This document shows, in pieces, positions 51,719 to 60,987 of a stretch of DNA of 64,000 nucleotides. Source of the stretch: Haladaptatus halobius (GTDB lineage Archaea > Halobacteriota > Halobacteria > Halobacteriales > Haladaptataceae). The notes under the pieces were generated by a model, which made no database searches, had not been told where the DNA came from, and worked only from the letters and a program-made list of their open reading frames with translations. A program made the translations under genes and the position numbers. Positions within the stretch are counted from its first letter, which is position 1. Every line of letters begins with the position of its first letter. Where the stretch lies: contig NZ_CP085335.1 in NCBI RefSeq assembly GCF_020618475.1, positions 1,054,001 to 1,118,000 of the forward strand, given 5' to 3'.

Positions 51719-52687
51719 ATGGGACAGGACGAGGAGCTACCTGTCGATGAACGAAACGAAGAGGGACCGTCCACTACCGGATCAAACCGACACTGGCTTA
51801 TCTTGAACCCGACCAGTGGGACGGCCGACCACGTTGAGCAGATACGGCACTTGGCCACCGACCGGGGGTATCGAATCGAAGAGACGGAGGAGGAAGAGCA
51901 CGCAGTCAAACTTGCGGAAGCGGCCGCAGCGGACGCCGTCGATGTACTCGCCGTGGCTGGGGGCGATGGCACGGTTCATGAAGCCGTGCAGGGCCTCGTC
52001 AGGGGAGATGCGCTCGACGATGTGACGCTCGGTGTGATTCCGACAGGGACGGAGAATATCTTTGCGACGAACATCGGAGTTCAGGATATCGAACAGGGAT
52101 TCAATATCCTCGAAACGGGAGAGAGACGACGGATTGACATCGGCATTGCCGGGGATGAGCCGTTCGTGATGTCCTGTATTGCCGGCCTGCCCGCAGACGC
52201 AAGCGTGGCCACGAGTTCAGCGTTGAAAGAACGCTTCGGGTCGCTCGCGTTCGTTATCGCAGGACTACAGGAAGTCGCGACGTTCGAGGAGCTTCATCTG
52301 GAGATAAACGCGATCTCCCAGGACGAGGAGACGACATGGACAGGGGAGGCCTTGTGCGTCCTCGTCGGGAACATCCGCCGCTTCGCAAAGCAAGGCGGGC
52401 AGGCGAACGTTGAGGACGGTCTCTTCGACGTCGTGATCATCGAGCGGATGCCTGGAAGCGATCTCGTCGCCGAGACGGTGGCCCAGCGAGTACTCGGTCA
52501 AGACACTAAGCATGTGCTCCATGTGCAAGCGAGTCAGTTGGAGATCGACGGACAACATGGTGAATCAATCGATTTCAGCCTCGATGGCGAACTGAGCGCG
52601 CACAAACAATTGGCGTTGCATACCCGTCCGCATGCACTCACCGTCTGTGTTGGGCCCGAATACGACCTTGACCCGATAGGCGAATAA
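51719..52687 (+). CDS. Diacylglycerol/lipid kinase-like protein
   Basis: 322-residue soluble enzyme of the DAGK catalytic/YegS family. The start is ATG 51719 (MGQDEELPVDERNEEG); the upstream part of the open frame is relic DUF2270. HWLILNPTSGTADHVEQIRH is followed by the nucleotide-binding VDVLAVAGGDGTVHEAVQGL with the GGDGT signature, then LGVIPTGTENIFATNIGV. The C-terminal beta domain has DGLFDVVIIE and SIDFSLDGELSA. It phosphorylates a lipid alcohol such as diacylglycerol or an archaeol derivative, or possibly a sphingosine-like base; the substrate is unknown. Confidence 0.9.
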   Translation: MGQDEELPVDERNEEGPSTTGSNRHWLILNPTSGTADHVEQIRHLATDRGYRIEETEEEEHAVKLAEAAAADAVDVLAVAGGDGTVHEAVQGLVRGDALDDVTLGVIPTGTENIFATNIGVQDIEQGFNILETGERRRIDIGIAGDEPFVMSCIAGLPADASVATSSALKERFGSLAFVIAGLQEVATFEELHLEINAISQDEETTWTGEALCVLVGNIRRFAKQGGQANVEDGLFDVVIIERMPGSDLVAETVAQRVLGQDTKHVLHVQASQLEIDGQHGESIDFSLDGELSAHKQLALHTRPHALTVCVGPEYDLDPIGE

Positions 52688-53052
52688 TGCCTAACGGTCA
52701 TGACCGACGAGTCGCTGCTGGGGTGGTGATGGCAGGAAGGAAATAGGGCAAGTGACGCACAGTCCAAGGCCGTACTCGCCCCACGTCGCATTTATTTTAC
52801 CGACGTCGAGCACCCGCGCTCGACAGGTTTGACTACAGTAGATGGGTTCATGAGTTTTTCGCCGAACTACTCGTGTAAGTTAGTACATTCTGATGAATGT
52901 GATCGGTTAGCTCGTCAAGCGGCGCGACATTCGTGTCCTTTGTCCAGCGATAAAATAGAACCGTGTGGCGGCAGAGGTCTACAAGTACCTTCAAGAGTGC
53001 TTTGACCGACGTTTCATGATACTATGCTTAATGGTTCTTTTTATATAATAGG
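52688..53052. other. Gene-free stretch with dispersed repeat
   Basis: No gene. About 52806-52865 matches 11466-11520 (GCTCGACAGG core and GGTTCATG...TTTTTCGCC). The rest is unremarkable. Confidence 0.4.
52806..52865. repeat. Short dispersed repeat D (partner at 11466-11520)
   Basis: GAGCACCCGCGCTCGACAGG here against GAGTACCCGTGCTCGACAGG there, then GGGTTCATGAGTTTTTCGCC against AGGTTCATGCATTTTTCGCC. Two copies 41 kb apart, both in gene-free DNA and the same orientation; likely the worn end of the same mobile element. Confidence 0.6.
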
Positions 53053-53148
53053 TTAACGATGTTTTTTCCACCACAATTTCACCGCGCCCCAAATAATCAC
53101 CGCCAAAAGGCCAACAAGCAGTGCACTGATCTCTAGTATAGTTTCCAT
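53053..53148 (-). CDS. 31-residue single-helix membrane protein
   Basis: METILEISALLVGLLAVIIW then GAVKLWWKKHR and stop. One hydrophobic helix with an acidic N-terminus and a strongly basic, Trp-rich C-terminus (positive-inside, so the C-terminus would be cytoplasmic). It is shorter than the 36-residue pair at 25529 and 44520 and not clearly homologous, but of the same class. The ATG and stop are clear. Function unknown. Confidence 0.55.
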   Translation of the reverse strand: METILEISALLVGLLAVIIWGAVKLWWKKHR

Positions 53149-53381
53149 GCAATTAACAGAGTTCTCTCAGTCATTGGTGATAAGTAATAGGCTTTTCAAT
53201 ACATTATGTGATGGTAGTGGAGGTTTAGACTCTAAACCGCTATTTTGTGCTCTAGTGTAGATATAATCCCAATCAAAGATATAGCTCTATCAAGAAAACT
53301 GAAAGGAATCCGATGTGAGGCCCTCAAAGGATAAATACTTACTACTGACTTCCCCGCATATCGCATTGTGACTACGTCTCG

Positions 53382-53933
53382 ATGCATGGTGAATTAATTC
53401 GATATACCCTTTTGGCCAGCTTCACTGATGGGCTTCACACTGTCATCGAAACGGCAACGGGCTGGCCAGGGATAGGACTCGTGTTCATCTACTCGTTTCT
53501 GATCGCCTTTGTCTTACCGGGCCCAAGTGAAGTAGTTTTGCTCGCACCACTAGATCTCGGACTTCCGCACTGGGCGCGTCTAGCAATCATCATGCTCTGT
53601 AGTGCTTTTGGTAAGGCTTTTGGGAGTTTATTGGCGTTTCATATTGGCCAAGAGGCGAAAAAAGCCGGGCCAATTGTTCGGTGGTTGCGTCGTTCTCGAT
53701 TTACTGTCCTTGAGTGGTCCGAAAAACGGACTGTCAATTTGGCACAGTCCTACGGCTATTGGGGATTGGCAGGCGCTTTGTGTGTCCCCTTTTTCCCAGA
53801 CACGATCTCGATCTATGCCTTCGCCATACTCGAAGAAAATTATTTTAAATTCGCTCTCGCCACGTTTCTCGGCAGTCTTGGCCGACTCTTGGTCACTGTT
53901 CTCTTCGTTGGAAGTACTTTCTCAATACTCTGA
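53382..53933 (+). CDS. VTT/DedA-like membrane protein (YqaA type)
   Basis: 183 residues, four to five helices. IGLVFIYSFLIAFVLPGPSE followed by VVLLAPLDLGLPHWA is the re-entrant-loop motif of VTT-domain (SNARE-associated/DedA) proteins; then IIMLCSAFGKAFGSLLAFHI and VPFFPDTISIYAFAILE, with the Pro-Asp after a Phe-Phe typical of the YqaA subgroup. Such proteins are lipid scramblases or transporters. It lies between a lipid kinase and CNNM-type genes in what looks like an envelope-related neighbourhood. Confidence 0.85.
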   Translation: MHGELIRYTLLASFTDGLHTVIETATGWPGIGLVFIYSFLIAFVLPGPSEVVLLAPLDLGLPHWARLAIIMLCSAFGKAFGSLLAFHIGQEAKKAGPIVRWLRRSRFTVLEWSEKRTVNLAQSYGYWGLAGALCVPFFPDTISIYAFAILEENYFKFALATFLGSLGRLLVTVLFVGSTFSIL

Positions 53934-54064
53934 CCAAATAAAGTCAATCTAGGCTATAAAACTAATGTTATTGATATGTGTTAAGTGATGTAAAATATCA
54001 AAACCGGGTCAAAAACCTCTAGTAAAGCAAATGCTTTTATGGCGGTTACGGCTCGGTTTCTGGT

Positions 54065-54259
54065 ATGGATTCAGCGATGCCAGAGGATGCGATCGAATGG
54101 ATGATTGCTGTAACGTTGCTCCTTTCGCTCCTCGGTATATTCAACGCGTTAATATCAGATAACAAATTCTTGCTCCTAGTAATTGTATTGACGATGCCGG
54201 TGCTGGTTGGAGGTGGTCTGTTATGGCAACGGTACGTGGCACCGTCATCAAGACACTAA
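54065..54259 (+). CDS. Small two-helix membrane protein
   Basis: 64 residues: an acidic N-terminus MDSAMPEDAIEW, helix MIAVTLLLSLLGIFNALI, a short loop SDNKF and helix LLLVIVLTMPVLVGGGLLW, ending RYVAPSSRH. Not recognised. It is 130 bases downstream of the VTT gene on the same strand and may share its transcript. Confidence 0.6.
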   Translation: MDSAMPEDAIEWMIAVTLLLSLLGIFNALISDNKFLLLVIVLTMPVLVGGGLLWQRYVAPSSRH

Positions 54260-54548
54260 ATAGGAAAGATACTTCGAAGCAATCACAAAAAAGTCAATAG
54301 AATACAAAAATGTGGCCAACAAGTTTTGGTGGCCATATCGGAGAATTCATCTCTAGCGAATTCGCCCGCTAGGAGCATGTCGTTCTCCACTGTATCCAAA
54401 TCAAGGATGAGTCCATAAACTATGAGAACTGTGGCCAGCAGGTGTTTGACGTTAAATTCCGATAACAGGTCTCGGGAGAGTTCCAGAAGAGCCCGAATCT
54501 TCGAAAAGGTATAAACACTGGCTGTACGACAATGATACACGAGTGTAA

Positions 54549-55940
54549 ATGTCAGAACCTCCCTTTCCTCTAGTAATGGGTAACAACACCGTAGAAGTTC
54601 TCATAAGTTTAGGTGGCTTCAGTTCCGAAACGCTGATCACTGCCGTCGGGATCACTGTCCTTGTCGTACTGCTTGTGTTGTCTGCGTTCTTTTCCTCGTC
54701 CGAAATTGCGATGTTTTCGCTCACTAAGCACCGAATCGACGCTTTGGTTGAGAAAGGAACTCCCAGAGCGCAAACTGTGGCGAGTCTTAAATCGGATCCT
54801 CATCGCTTGCTGGTGACTATCCTCGTCGGAAACAACCTTGTGAACATCGCGATGTCCTCGATCTCCACAGCTATCGTAGGCTTTTACTTCAATCCTGGCC
54901 CGGCGGTTCTCATCTCAACATTCGGAATTACGGCGTTCGTCTTACTCTTCGGTGAAAGCGCCCCGAAATCCTACGCGGTCGAGAATACTGAATCGTGGGC
55001 ACTCCGCATTGCACGCCCACTCAAACTTGCTGAGTACGTTCTTTTCCCGCTTATCATCACCTTCGACTATCTCACTCGAATGGTCAATCGCATCACTGGC
55101 GGACGATCGTCTATCGAGTCATCGTATGTGACCCGCGATGAAATCCAAGAGATGATTCAAACAGGTGAGCGCGAGGGTGTCATTGAAGAAGACGAACAGG
55201 AGATGCTTCAGCGTATCTTCCGCTTCACCAATACGATCGCAAAGGAGGTCATGACTCCACGATTAGACATCGTCGGAATCGAAGAAGAGAGCACGCTGAC
55301 TGAGGCAATCACACGTTGTTTAGAGAGTGGCCACACCCGTCTTCCCGTCTATGTGGGAACGCTCGACAACATCGTTGGCACGGCTGACATCCACACTCTC
55401 GTGAAGGCACGACGTGACGGTATCGAGGGAGAAAATCCGTTGAATGAACTCGATCTATTAGTGCCACCTCAGCATGTTCCAGAGAGCAAAAGTGTCGGCG
55501 AACTGCTTAGCGATATGCAAGAGACACGAACCCAGATGGCCGTGGTGATTGACGAATTCGGAACGACTGAGGGTCTCATCACTGTCGAAGACCTCATAGA
55601 AGAGATTGTCGGCGAGATTCTTGAGGGGAAAGAAGAGAAACCGATTGAGAAGCTCGACGAGACGACAGCACTCGTTCGTGGTGATGTGGATATCGCCGAG
55701 GTGAACGAGACGCTCGATCTCGATCTTCCAGATGGTGAGGAATTCGAGACAGTTGCTGGCCTCTTGTTTAACCGAGCAGGCCGTCTGGTCGAACAGGGAG
55801 AACAGTTCGAGTGTGATGGTGTTCCACTACTTGTCGAAGCCGTCGAAAAAACACGCATTAAATGGGTTCGAATCCGGATGAAAGCTACTGGCGGACAGAC
55901 AAAAATAGAAGCTGAAGCACCGGAGAAGGACGCTGTCTAA
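54549..55940 (+). CDS. CNNM/CBS/CorC membrane protein (hemolysin-like)
   Basis: 463 residues. The DUF21/CNNM transmembrane domain (about 20-195) contains AFFSSSEIAMFSLTKHRIDA, the family's first conserved block, and FGESAPKSYAVENTESWAL. It is followed by MIQTGEREGVIEEDEQEMLQ, FRFTNTIAKEVMTPRLDIVG and a CBS pair (about 240-335, with HTRLPVYVGTLDNIVG and MAVVIDEFGTTEGLITVEDL), then the CorC_HlyC domain (about 350-435: TALVRGDVDIAEVNETLDLD). These proteins export Mg2+ or Co2+ or sense them. ATG 54549 is used; ATG 54576 would remove nine residues. Confidence 0.9.
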   Translation: MSEPPFPLVMGNNTVEVLISLGGFSSETLITAVGITVLVVLLVLSAFFSSSEIAMFSLTKHRIDALVEKGTPRAQTVASLKSDPHRLLVTILVGNNLVNIAMSSISTAIVGFYFNPGPAVLISTFGITAFVLLFGESAPKSYAVENTESWALRIARPLKLAEYVLFPLIITFDYLTRMVNRITGGRSSIESSYVTRDEIQEMIQTGEREGVIEEDEQEMLQRIFRFTNTIAKEVMTPRLDIVGIEEESTLTEAITRCLESGHTRLPVYVGTLDNIVGTADIHTLVKARRDGIEGENPLNELDLLVPPQHVPESKSVGELLSDMQETRTQMAVVIDEFGTTEGLITVEDLIEEIVGEILEGKEEKPIEKLDETTALVRGDVDIAEVNETLDLDLPDGEEFETVAGLLFNRAGRLVEQGEQFECDGVPLLVEAVEKTRIKWVRIRMKATGGQTKIEAEAPEKDAV

Positions 55941-56217
55941 CTATTAGCTGTCGATCAAATCGCTGATCTTGATCAGAGAATCGGAATTGAACTCAGGGAT
56001 TAATCGCTCTGACTCCAGCAACTAATCCATCCTGTTCATTAATACTGGGAGGACAGGGATGGAGAACTTATCTCACTCTACCGTCCTTGGTTAAGCGATA
56101 CCCGTTGATCTCCTCTTGTGACTGAAGGCGTAGGTGTTCATCTCAATAAGTGATTGTGTAAGCTATCCCTAGGAATCCCTTACGTATCATCCTCCACCAT
56201 GGTATACACAACTGGCC

Positions 56218-57087
56218 ATGTACGAGAATATCCTCCTCCCCGTTGATGAGAGTCCAGAGAGAACTGAAGTGTTGCATCACGCTAGTGAGATTGCACAGTG
56301 GACAGATGCAACCATTCAATTACTCTTTGTCGCCGATACAACTCGCGACAGCGTCACTGTCGCCCAAACAAATGTTATAGATGTTCTTGTCCAGGAAGGA
56401 GAAGATGTCGTCGAAGAAGCAGGGAAGATGCTCGATACACTCGGTGTTAGTTATGGCACCGACGTCGTTCAAGGCGGTCCGGCACCGACGATTGTGGAGT
56501 ACGCTGACCGATACGGGTATGACCTAATCGTGATGCCAACGCATGGCCGCAAAGGTCTCTCACGATACCTGCTTGGGAGTGTCACCGAGAAAGTCGTCCG
56601 GCTATCGGATGTCCCCGTTCTTACTGCACGCATGCAACCCGATGAGGAATTGACGTTTCCATACGAGAACGTGCTCATCCCCACAGATGGCAGCACCGGG
56701 GCAATGAATGCTGCACAGCATGGGCTCGCACTCGCGGACTCCCTTGACGCAACCGTTCACGTCCTGTCGGTGGTGAACGACTCCGCGCTTGGCCCCGATA
56801 TCCGGTCGACGCTCTCGGAGACGGAAAGTGAACAGGCCGCGACCGACGCCGTCGAGGATATTATGTCAGAAGCTCAGGCACGCGATATGACGAATGTCGT
56901 CAGCCACGTCACACATGGAACCCCTGATGAAGAAATTCTCAGCTTTATCGAATCAAACGACATCCACGCCATTGTCATGGGTACAACTGGTCGGCGTGGT
57001 GTCGACCGAATCCTGCTCGGAAGCGTCACCGAAAAAACTGTCCGCTCTTCCTCTGTTCCCGTAATTACCGTGGCTCGCGAGGAATAA
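56218..57087 (+). CDS. Tandem universal stress protein
   Basis: 289 residues made of two UspA domains. The first starts MYENILLPVDESPERTEV and ends with MPTHGRKGLSRYLLGSVTEKVV; the second starts YENVLIPTDGSTGAMNAAQH and ends MGTTGRRGVDRILLGSVTEK. Both nucleotide-binding signatures are intact. The domains share more with each other at their C-terminal motifs than elsewhere. It lies between two CNNM/CBS genes; involvement in stress control of ion transport is a reasonable inference. Confidence 0.92.
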   Translation: MYENILLPVDESPERTEVLHHASEIAQWTDATIQLLFVADTTRDSVTVAQTNVIDVLVQEGEDVVEEAGKMLDTLGVSYGTDVVQGGPAPTIVEYADRYGYDLIVMPTHGRKGLSRYLLGSVTEKVVRLSDVPVLTARMQPDEELTFPYENVLIPTDGSTGAMNAAQHGLALADSLDATVHVLSVVNDSALGPDIRSTLSETESEQAATDAVEDIMSEAQARDMTNVVSHVTHGTPDEEILSFIESNDIHAIVMGTTGRRGVDRILLGSVTEKTVRSSSVPVITVAREE

Positions 57088-57308
57088 CGATCCGACCTTG
57101 ATTGACGGCTCTGTTTTGATTCTCTTCTTCATACGTATTTTGATATGAATCAGTCGATCACTATGCGTGCATGGTTACCAAACTATTGCTGCCAGATGGA
57201 CTTTGCTTATTCGCGTCCCACGACCTAAAGTGGGAGGGGCCAGTCGACCGATATCTAAACGCAGATTTGGTTCTATGAAGAACGGGATTCCGTCTCTGTT
57301 CAGATTTC

Positions 57309-58367
57309 TTATGCTACGTTTTCTCGGTCAAGCGGATCTTCGATTTGACCCATCACAGCCTCAAGGGCATCCGTTGCAGTGAGGAGACCAACAACCTCTC
57401 CCTCAGAGAGAAGAAGTGCGAGTTCTTGGCCTTCCGCCTGAAACTGGTCGATGGCACCGCTCACGCTTGTGTCGGTCGAGATCGTCATTGGTGGAGCAGC
57501 GATATCAGCAAAGTCAACGGTGCCGGATTGTAGCTCCTCTATCTGATCGATGATCGCGGGGACGTAGATGATCCCCTCGAAGTCGTCGTACTCGTCACCA
57601 ATAAGCGGGTACCGAGTATAGTGTGTCCCCGAGATTCGATCAAAATTTTTGGCTGTCGAAATAGTCGTTGACAGACTCACGACATCATCGATATCAACCA
57701 TAATTTCGCTCACTGGCCGTTCGTCGACGGCGAGTGCGCTGAGCACTTCCTCGTGGCGCTCATCGGAGAGTTCACCTTGTGCGAGGACTGAATCGACTTG
57801 GTTTCGAAGTTGGGAACGTGTCTCGATAATTTCTTCTTCGGTGTCGAGCCATGCACCGGTCATTTCGATCCCAAATAACCGAAGTGTCCACTTGGCCACG
57901 GCATCACCGACTCGCATCACAGGCGAGATCACCCAGGCGAACCAGTACAGCGGTGTTGCCCCATATCGACAGACCATTTTCGTTCGTTCAACACCGAGAT
58001 ACGTCGGCGTCTGCTCGCCATGGGTGAGATGGAGCAAGTTGATGATGAGGAATCCGAGGAGAGCACCAGTACCGACCGAGGCGAAGACTGTGTCTGCAAA
58101 AAACGGTTCAAACAGTGCTGCAAGAGCTGGCTCTGCGACGATTCCAACTGCGATACTCGACGCCGTAATGCCAACTTGACAGCTTGTCAGATATATCTCG
58201 AGGTCATCGGTCATCTCCCATGCTCGTCGAAGCCTCGGAGTATCAAACTCTGACTCGGGATACTGCCGAACACGCGTCAACGCAAATTCGATCGCGACGA
58301 AAAACCCGTTCGTCAAGATAAGCAGGAGACCAGCGACTAACCGGGCTCCGATTTCGAGAGAGTTCAT
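57309..58367 (-). CDS. CNNM/CBS membrane protein without CorC domain
   Basis: 352 residues: DUF21 transmembrane domain (about 1-200; VAGLLLILTNGFFVAIEFAL is the first block, later LHLTHGEQTPTYLGVERTK), then LRNQVDSVLAQGELSDERHE and VLSALAVDERPVSEIMVDID, and a CBS pair (about 215-345). It lacks the CorC_HlyC tail of the 54549 protein, which is normal for one haloarchaeal subgroup. Predicted metal-cation exporter or sensor. Its upstream region faces the amphi-Trp gene. Confidence 0.88.
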   Translation of the reverse strand: MNSLEIGARLVAGLLLILTNGFFVAIEFALTRVRQYPESEFDTPRLRRAWEMTDDLEIYLTSCQVGITASSIAVGIVAEPALAALFEPFFADTVFASVGTGALLGFLIINLLHLTHGEQTPTYLGVERTKMVCRYGATPLYWFAWVISPVMRVGDAVAKWTLRLFGIEMTGAWLDTEEEIIETRSQLRNQVDSVLAQGELSDERHEEVLSALAVDERPVSEIMVDIDDVVSLSTTISTAKNFDRISGTHYTRYPLIGDEYDDFEGIIYVPAIIDQIEELQSGTVDFADIAAPPMTISTDTSVSGAIDQFQAEGQELALLLSEGEVVGLLTATDALEAVMGQIEDPLDRENVA

Positions 58368-58558
58368 CGTTCTAGCTGGTAAAGCACACTACATAATTTC
58401 TGTGGACTTCAATACTGAGATGCTCCTCTTCTCGTAATACTGCTCATAGAGAGTTATCGTTAGCGATTTGCTGAACTCGTGTATGTCTTTTGCTTAGGTG
58501 ATCTCCCTAAATCATGGACTGCAGCCTTTATCAGCGAAGTACGCATACGAAGTAGACG

Positions 58559-58834
58559 ATGCCCGAAGAAATCCTGTTCAAGAGCGAACGTACACAAAGC
58601 CGAGACGAGATCGCTAACTATCTCCGGACGGTTGCCGAGAAACTTGAAACCGGTGACGCAATCACGCTGCGTGCCGGTGAGGAGTCCGTAACGCTCGATG
58701 TACCTACTCGACCAACCTTTGAGGTCAAAGCCGAGCGGGAAATCGAAGGAAATGAGACGGAACTGAGCGTCGAATTTGAATTGGAGTGGGATGAAGGGGC
58801 GGATAGTGGAAACGGTACGCTCGAGATTGGCTGA
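58559..58834 (+). CDS. Amphi-Trp domain protein
   Basis: 91 residues: EEILFKSERTQSRDEIANYL, RTVAEKLETGDAITLRAGEE, SVTLDVPTRPTFEVKAERE, then a beta strand SVEFELEWDEGAD. This matches the haloarchaeal amphi-Trp family (helix followed by strands and an ExExEWxE end). Function is unknown; family members often stand next to transporters or proteases. The ATG is well placed, preceded by GAAGTAGACG. Confidence 0.82.
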   Translation: MPEEILFKSERTQSRDEIANYLRTVAEKLETGDAITLRAGEESVTLDVPTRPTFEVKAEREIEGNETELSVEFELEWDEGADSGNGTLEIG

Positions 58835-58976
58835 AAGGAGCTGTCAGTGGCGTCTGAAGCCAATTTGTTCACGGCACTCGGTAGCAATGCTATCTTGGGC
58901 TTTATATGGAAGTGTCAGATGTACGTCTTTGATATCCGATGACCATTTTTAACTCTCTCGCCACGAAGACTTATCC

Positions 58977-59800
58977 ATGCGTCACCTCATTTTGATGGCT
59001 CGAATGGCGATCGTCGGCTCTATTCTCTTTGCATTCTATGCCATTGCGGCGGTCATCGTGATGGGTGTGTTCGGCTGGCCGCTTTGGCTCGTCCTTGTCG
59101 AAGTATCGCCTTCGTGGGCGTGCAGTACAAAATTGGCAAGTGGGCCGCGATTCGCAGCGTCGGCGCCGAGGATATGTCGGAGTCCCAGTACAGGGAGATT
59201 CACCATCGCGTCGAACAACTGAGCGACGAGCTAGGCATTGAGAAGCCTCGGCTGATGGTCGCTCGGATGGGCGTGCCGAACGCTTTTGCGGTCGGGCGCA
59301 AAGGGGCAGGCACGGTCGTCGTCTCTCAAGAACTTATCCAACAACTCTCCCCGGATGAACTCGAAGGTGTCCTCGCCCACGAACTCGCCCACATCGACAA
59401 TCGGGACGTTGTAATGATGATACTTGGGCAAGGAGTAGCATCCATTGTTGCAATCGTCGCACAGTGGGCAGTCTTGCTCACCGGCGAGAACGACCTCGCG
59501 GATTTCTTCCTCGCGATTGAGGTCGGTCAGATCACCCAGCTGTTGGTAATGCTGTTCGTCTTTGCGATCTCTCGGTATCGTGAGTACGTCGCCGATAGCG
59601 ACGCTGCCGACGTCATCGGAAGTGGTGACCCACTTGCTCGTGCGCTTGAGAAGATTCAGCGCGGCAATGAACGGAGTCGTGAATCCTCGATCGACTCGCA
59701 GGTAAACGCATTAGCCATCTTTGGCGAGGAGCGAGGGCTTGCTCAATTGTTTGCGACTCATCCGCCGGTCGAGAAACGGATCAAGCGCCTGCGGGGCTAA
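58977..59800 (+). pseudogene. htpX: HtpX-like M48 metalloprotease, frameshifted
   Basis: Membrane-bound zinc protease of about 275 residues in the ancestral form. The first frame (58977 to about 59100) gives MRHLILMARMAIVGSILFAF, a helix, then WPLWLVLV; the second gives SIAFVGVQYKIGKWAAIRSV through LEGVLAHELAHIDNRDVV (HExxH: HELAH), two helices and EYVADSDAADVIG (the third zinc-ligand Glu). The frames join at about 59097-59102: GTCGGAAGT becoming GTCGAAGT, loss of one G, would account for the break. The protease half is intact, so a sequencing error or a very recent mutation is possible. Confidence 0.82.
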
Positions 59801-59804
59801 TGAG

Positions 59805-60041
59805 ATGGCAGGTGTTCGGGAGACTCTCGCGGCCGTTCTCGGAATCGGAATCGGCATCCTCCTGGTTGCGTATCCCGAGGTTTTTATTCGTATACAGACC
59901 GTCGGGCGGCTGCCGTATGATCGCGGTGGGGAGTACGGAACGACCGCATCCCTGCCGACTCGCTGGCGGCGACTCGTTCAACTAGTGGGTATCGGGTGTC
60001 TCCTATTTGGGGTATATCTTGCAGTAACTGCCATCAGATGA
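59805..60041 (+). CDS. Small two-helix membrane protein downstream of HtpX
   Basis: 78 residues from ATG 59805, five bases after the HtpX stop: MAGVRETLAAVLGIGIGILL then VAYPEVFIRIQTVGR, RLPYDRGGEYGTTASL, and a second helix RLVQLVGIGCLLFGVYLA. The spacing implies co-transcription with the protease. The family (two helices around a Pro/Arg/Gly-rich loop) was not recognised. It may be an accessory to the protease or a small envelope protein. Confidence 0.68.
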   Translation: MAGVRETLAAVLGIGIGILLVAYPEVFIRIQTVGRLPYDRGGEYGTTASLPTRWRRLVQLVGIGCLLFGVYLAVTAIR

Positions 60042-60345
60042 AATCCCGCAAGTGATTTCATCAGTAGAAAATGTACCTTGCTGTCAGCTATACTTCAGAT
60101 ATCTTCACGACCACAGGATTAATTGTTTTGAATTTGTCAAATTCATAGCGCGTCTTCAACTCTTCGATCAGAAGATTTACTCCATCGACACCGGTAGATC
60201 ATCATAAGATTCGCCGAGAGAACGGTTCTCATGAGAGATTCGTGATGCAGCCCGCTATTCTATTGAATATGGGTCAAGGGGACTTACAGGCCGGTACAAC
60301 ATTTGTACGTCTGTTTTCTGTCCATAAGGCAACACAAGTTATTCG
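60042..60345. other. Gene-free stretch
   Basis: About 300 bases between convergent genes. Nothing is recognisable beyond AT-rich runs suitable for termination. Confidence 0.4.
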
Positions 60346-60987
60346 TTAGTTCTGGCTCTTTGAACGGAGCTGTTGTCGGAAGAAGGTAACGAATCCATCG
60401 AAGTAGTCTGTCCCCCAGATAGCCACAATCGCTGCACCGACCGTATTGAAAATCATATCAGTAACAATGTCATCGATACCATAGACAATGACCGGTGACT
60501 GAGCACCGAGCACACGAGAAAGCTGCGTAGAAGCGAACTCAAAGACTTCCCAAATAACACCGAACGCGAGCACAAAGACAATGATGAACACTGCCCTGAA
60601 CGCAGACGGCACGTCGATTTCGTCGGAGTGGCATTCGAACGCTCGGAGCACTGCATAGCCGATACCAGCAATAATCGTCGTGGAAATCGTGTGTGTCACT
60701 TCATCGTACCAGGAAAACCGACCATAGAGACTGAGTATGCCGACGCTGTTTAGAAAGATGGCGAGGGTGATCCACAGGACGAGTCCGGCGTCCATTGAAT
60801 ACCCGTACTCTCGGCGCAACACCGCCGGAAGAAGTGTCACGCCTAGTGCAAGCCCCCCGTTTACAGCCATCCCTAGCTGAAACGTCACAAGACCATAGAG
60901 GAGCAGCCCCAAAAGAGCAAGTTGCAGAACCCGGGCGAGAAGTCGTTCCTGGGGATCTGACAGCCCCAGTGTATCGCCGAGGGTCAT
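60346..60987 (-). CDS. DUF2238/YjdF-like membrane protein
   Basis: 213 residues, about six helices. The start is ATG 60987, because it overlaps the stop of the upstream gene (ATGA); the frame to 61107 is out of context. LALGVTLLPAVLRREYGYSM, YGRFSWYDEVTHTISTTIIA, IIVFVLAFGVIWEVFEFA and YGIDDIVTDMIFNTVGAAI match the DUF2238/YjdF layout (the YDExxHxxSxxxxA motif and the DxxxDxxxNxxGA motif). Function unknown. Second gene of a two-gene operon. Confidence 0.82.
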   Translation of the reverse strand: MTLGDTLGLSDPQERLLARVLQLALLGLLLYGLVTFQLGMAVNGGLALGVTLLPAVLRREYGYSMDAGLVLWITLAIFLNSVGILSLYGRFSWYDEVTHTISTTIIAGIGYAVLRAFECHSDEIDVPSAFRAVFIIVFVLAFGVIWEVFEFASTQLSRVLGAQSPVIVYGIDDIVTDMIFNTVGAAIVAIWGTDYFDGFVTFFRQQLRSKSQN

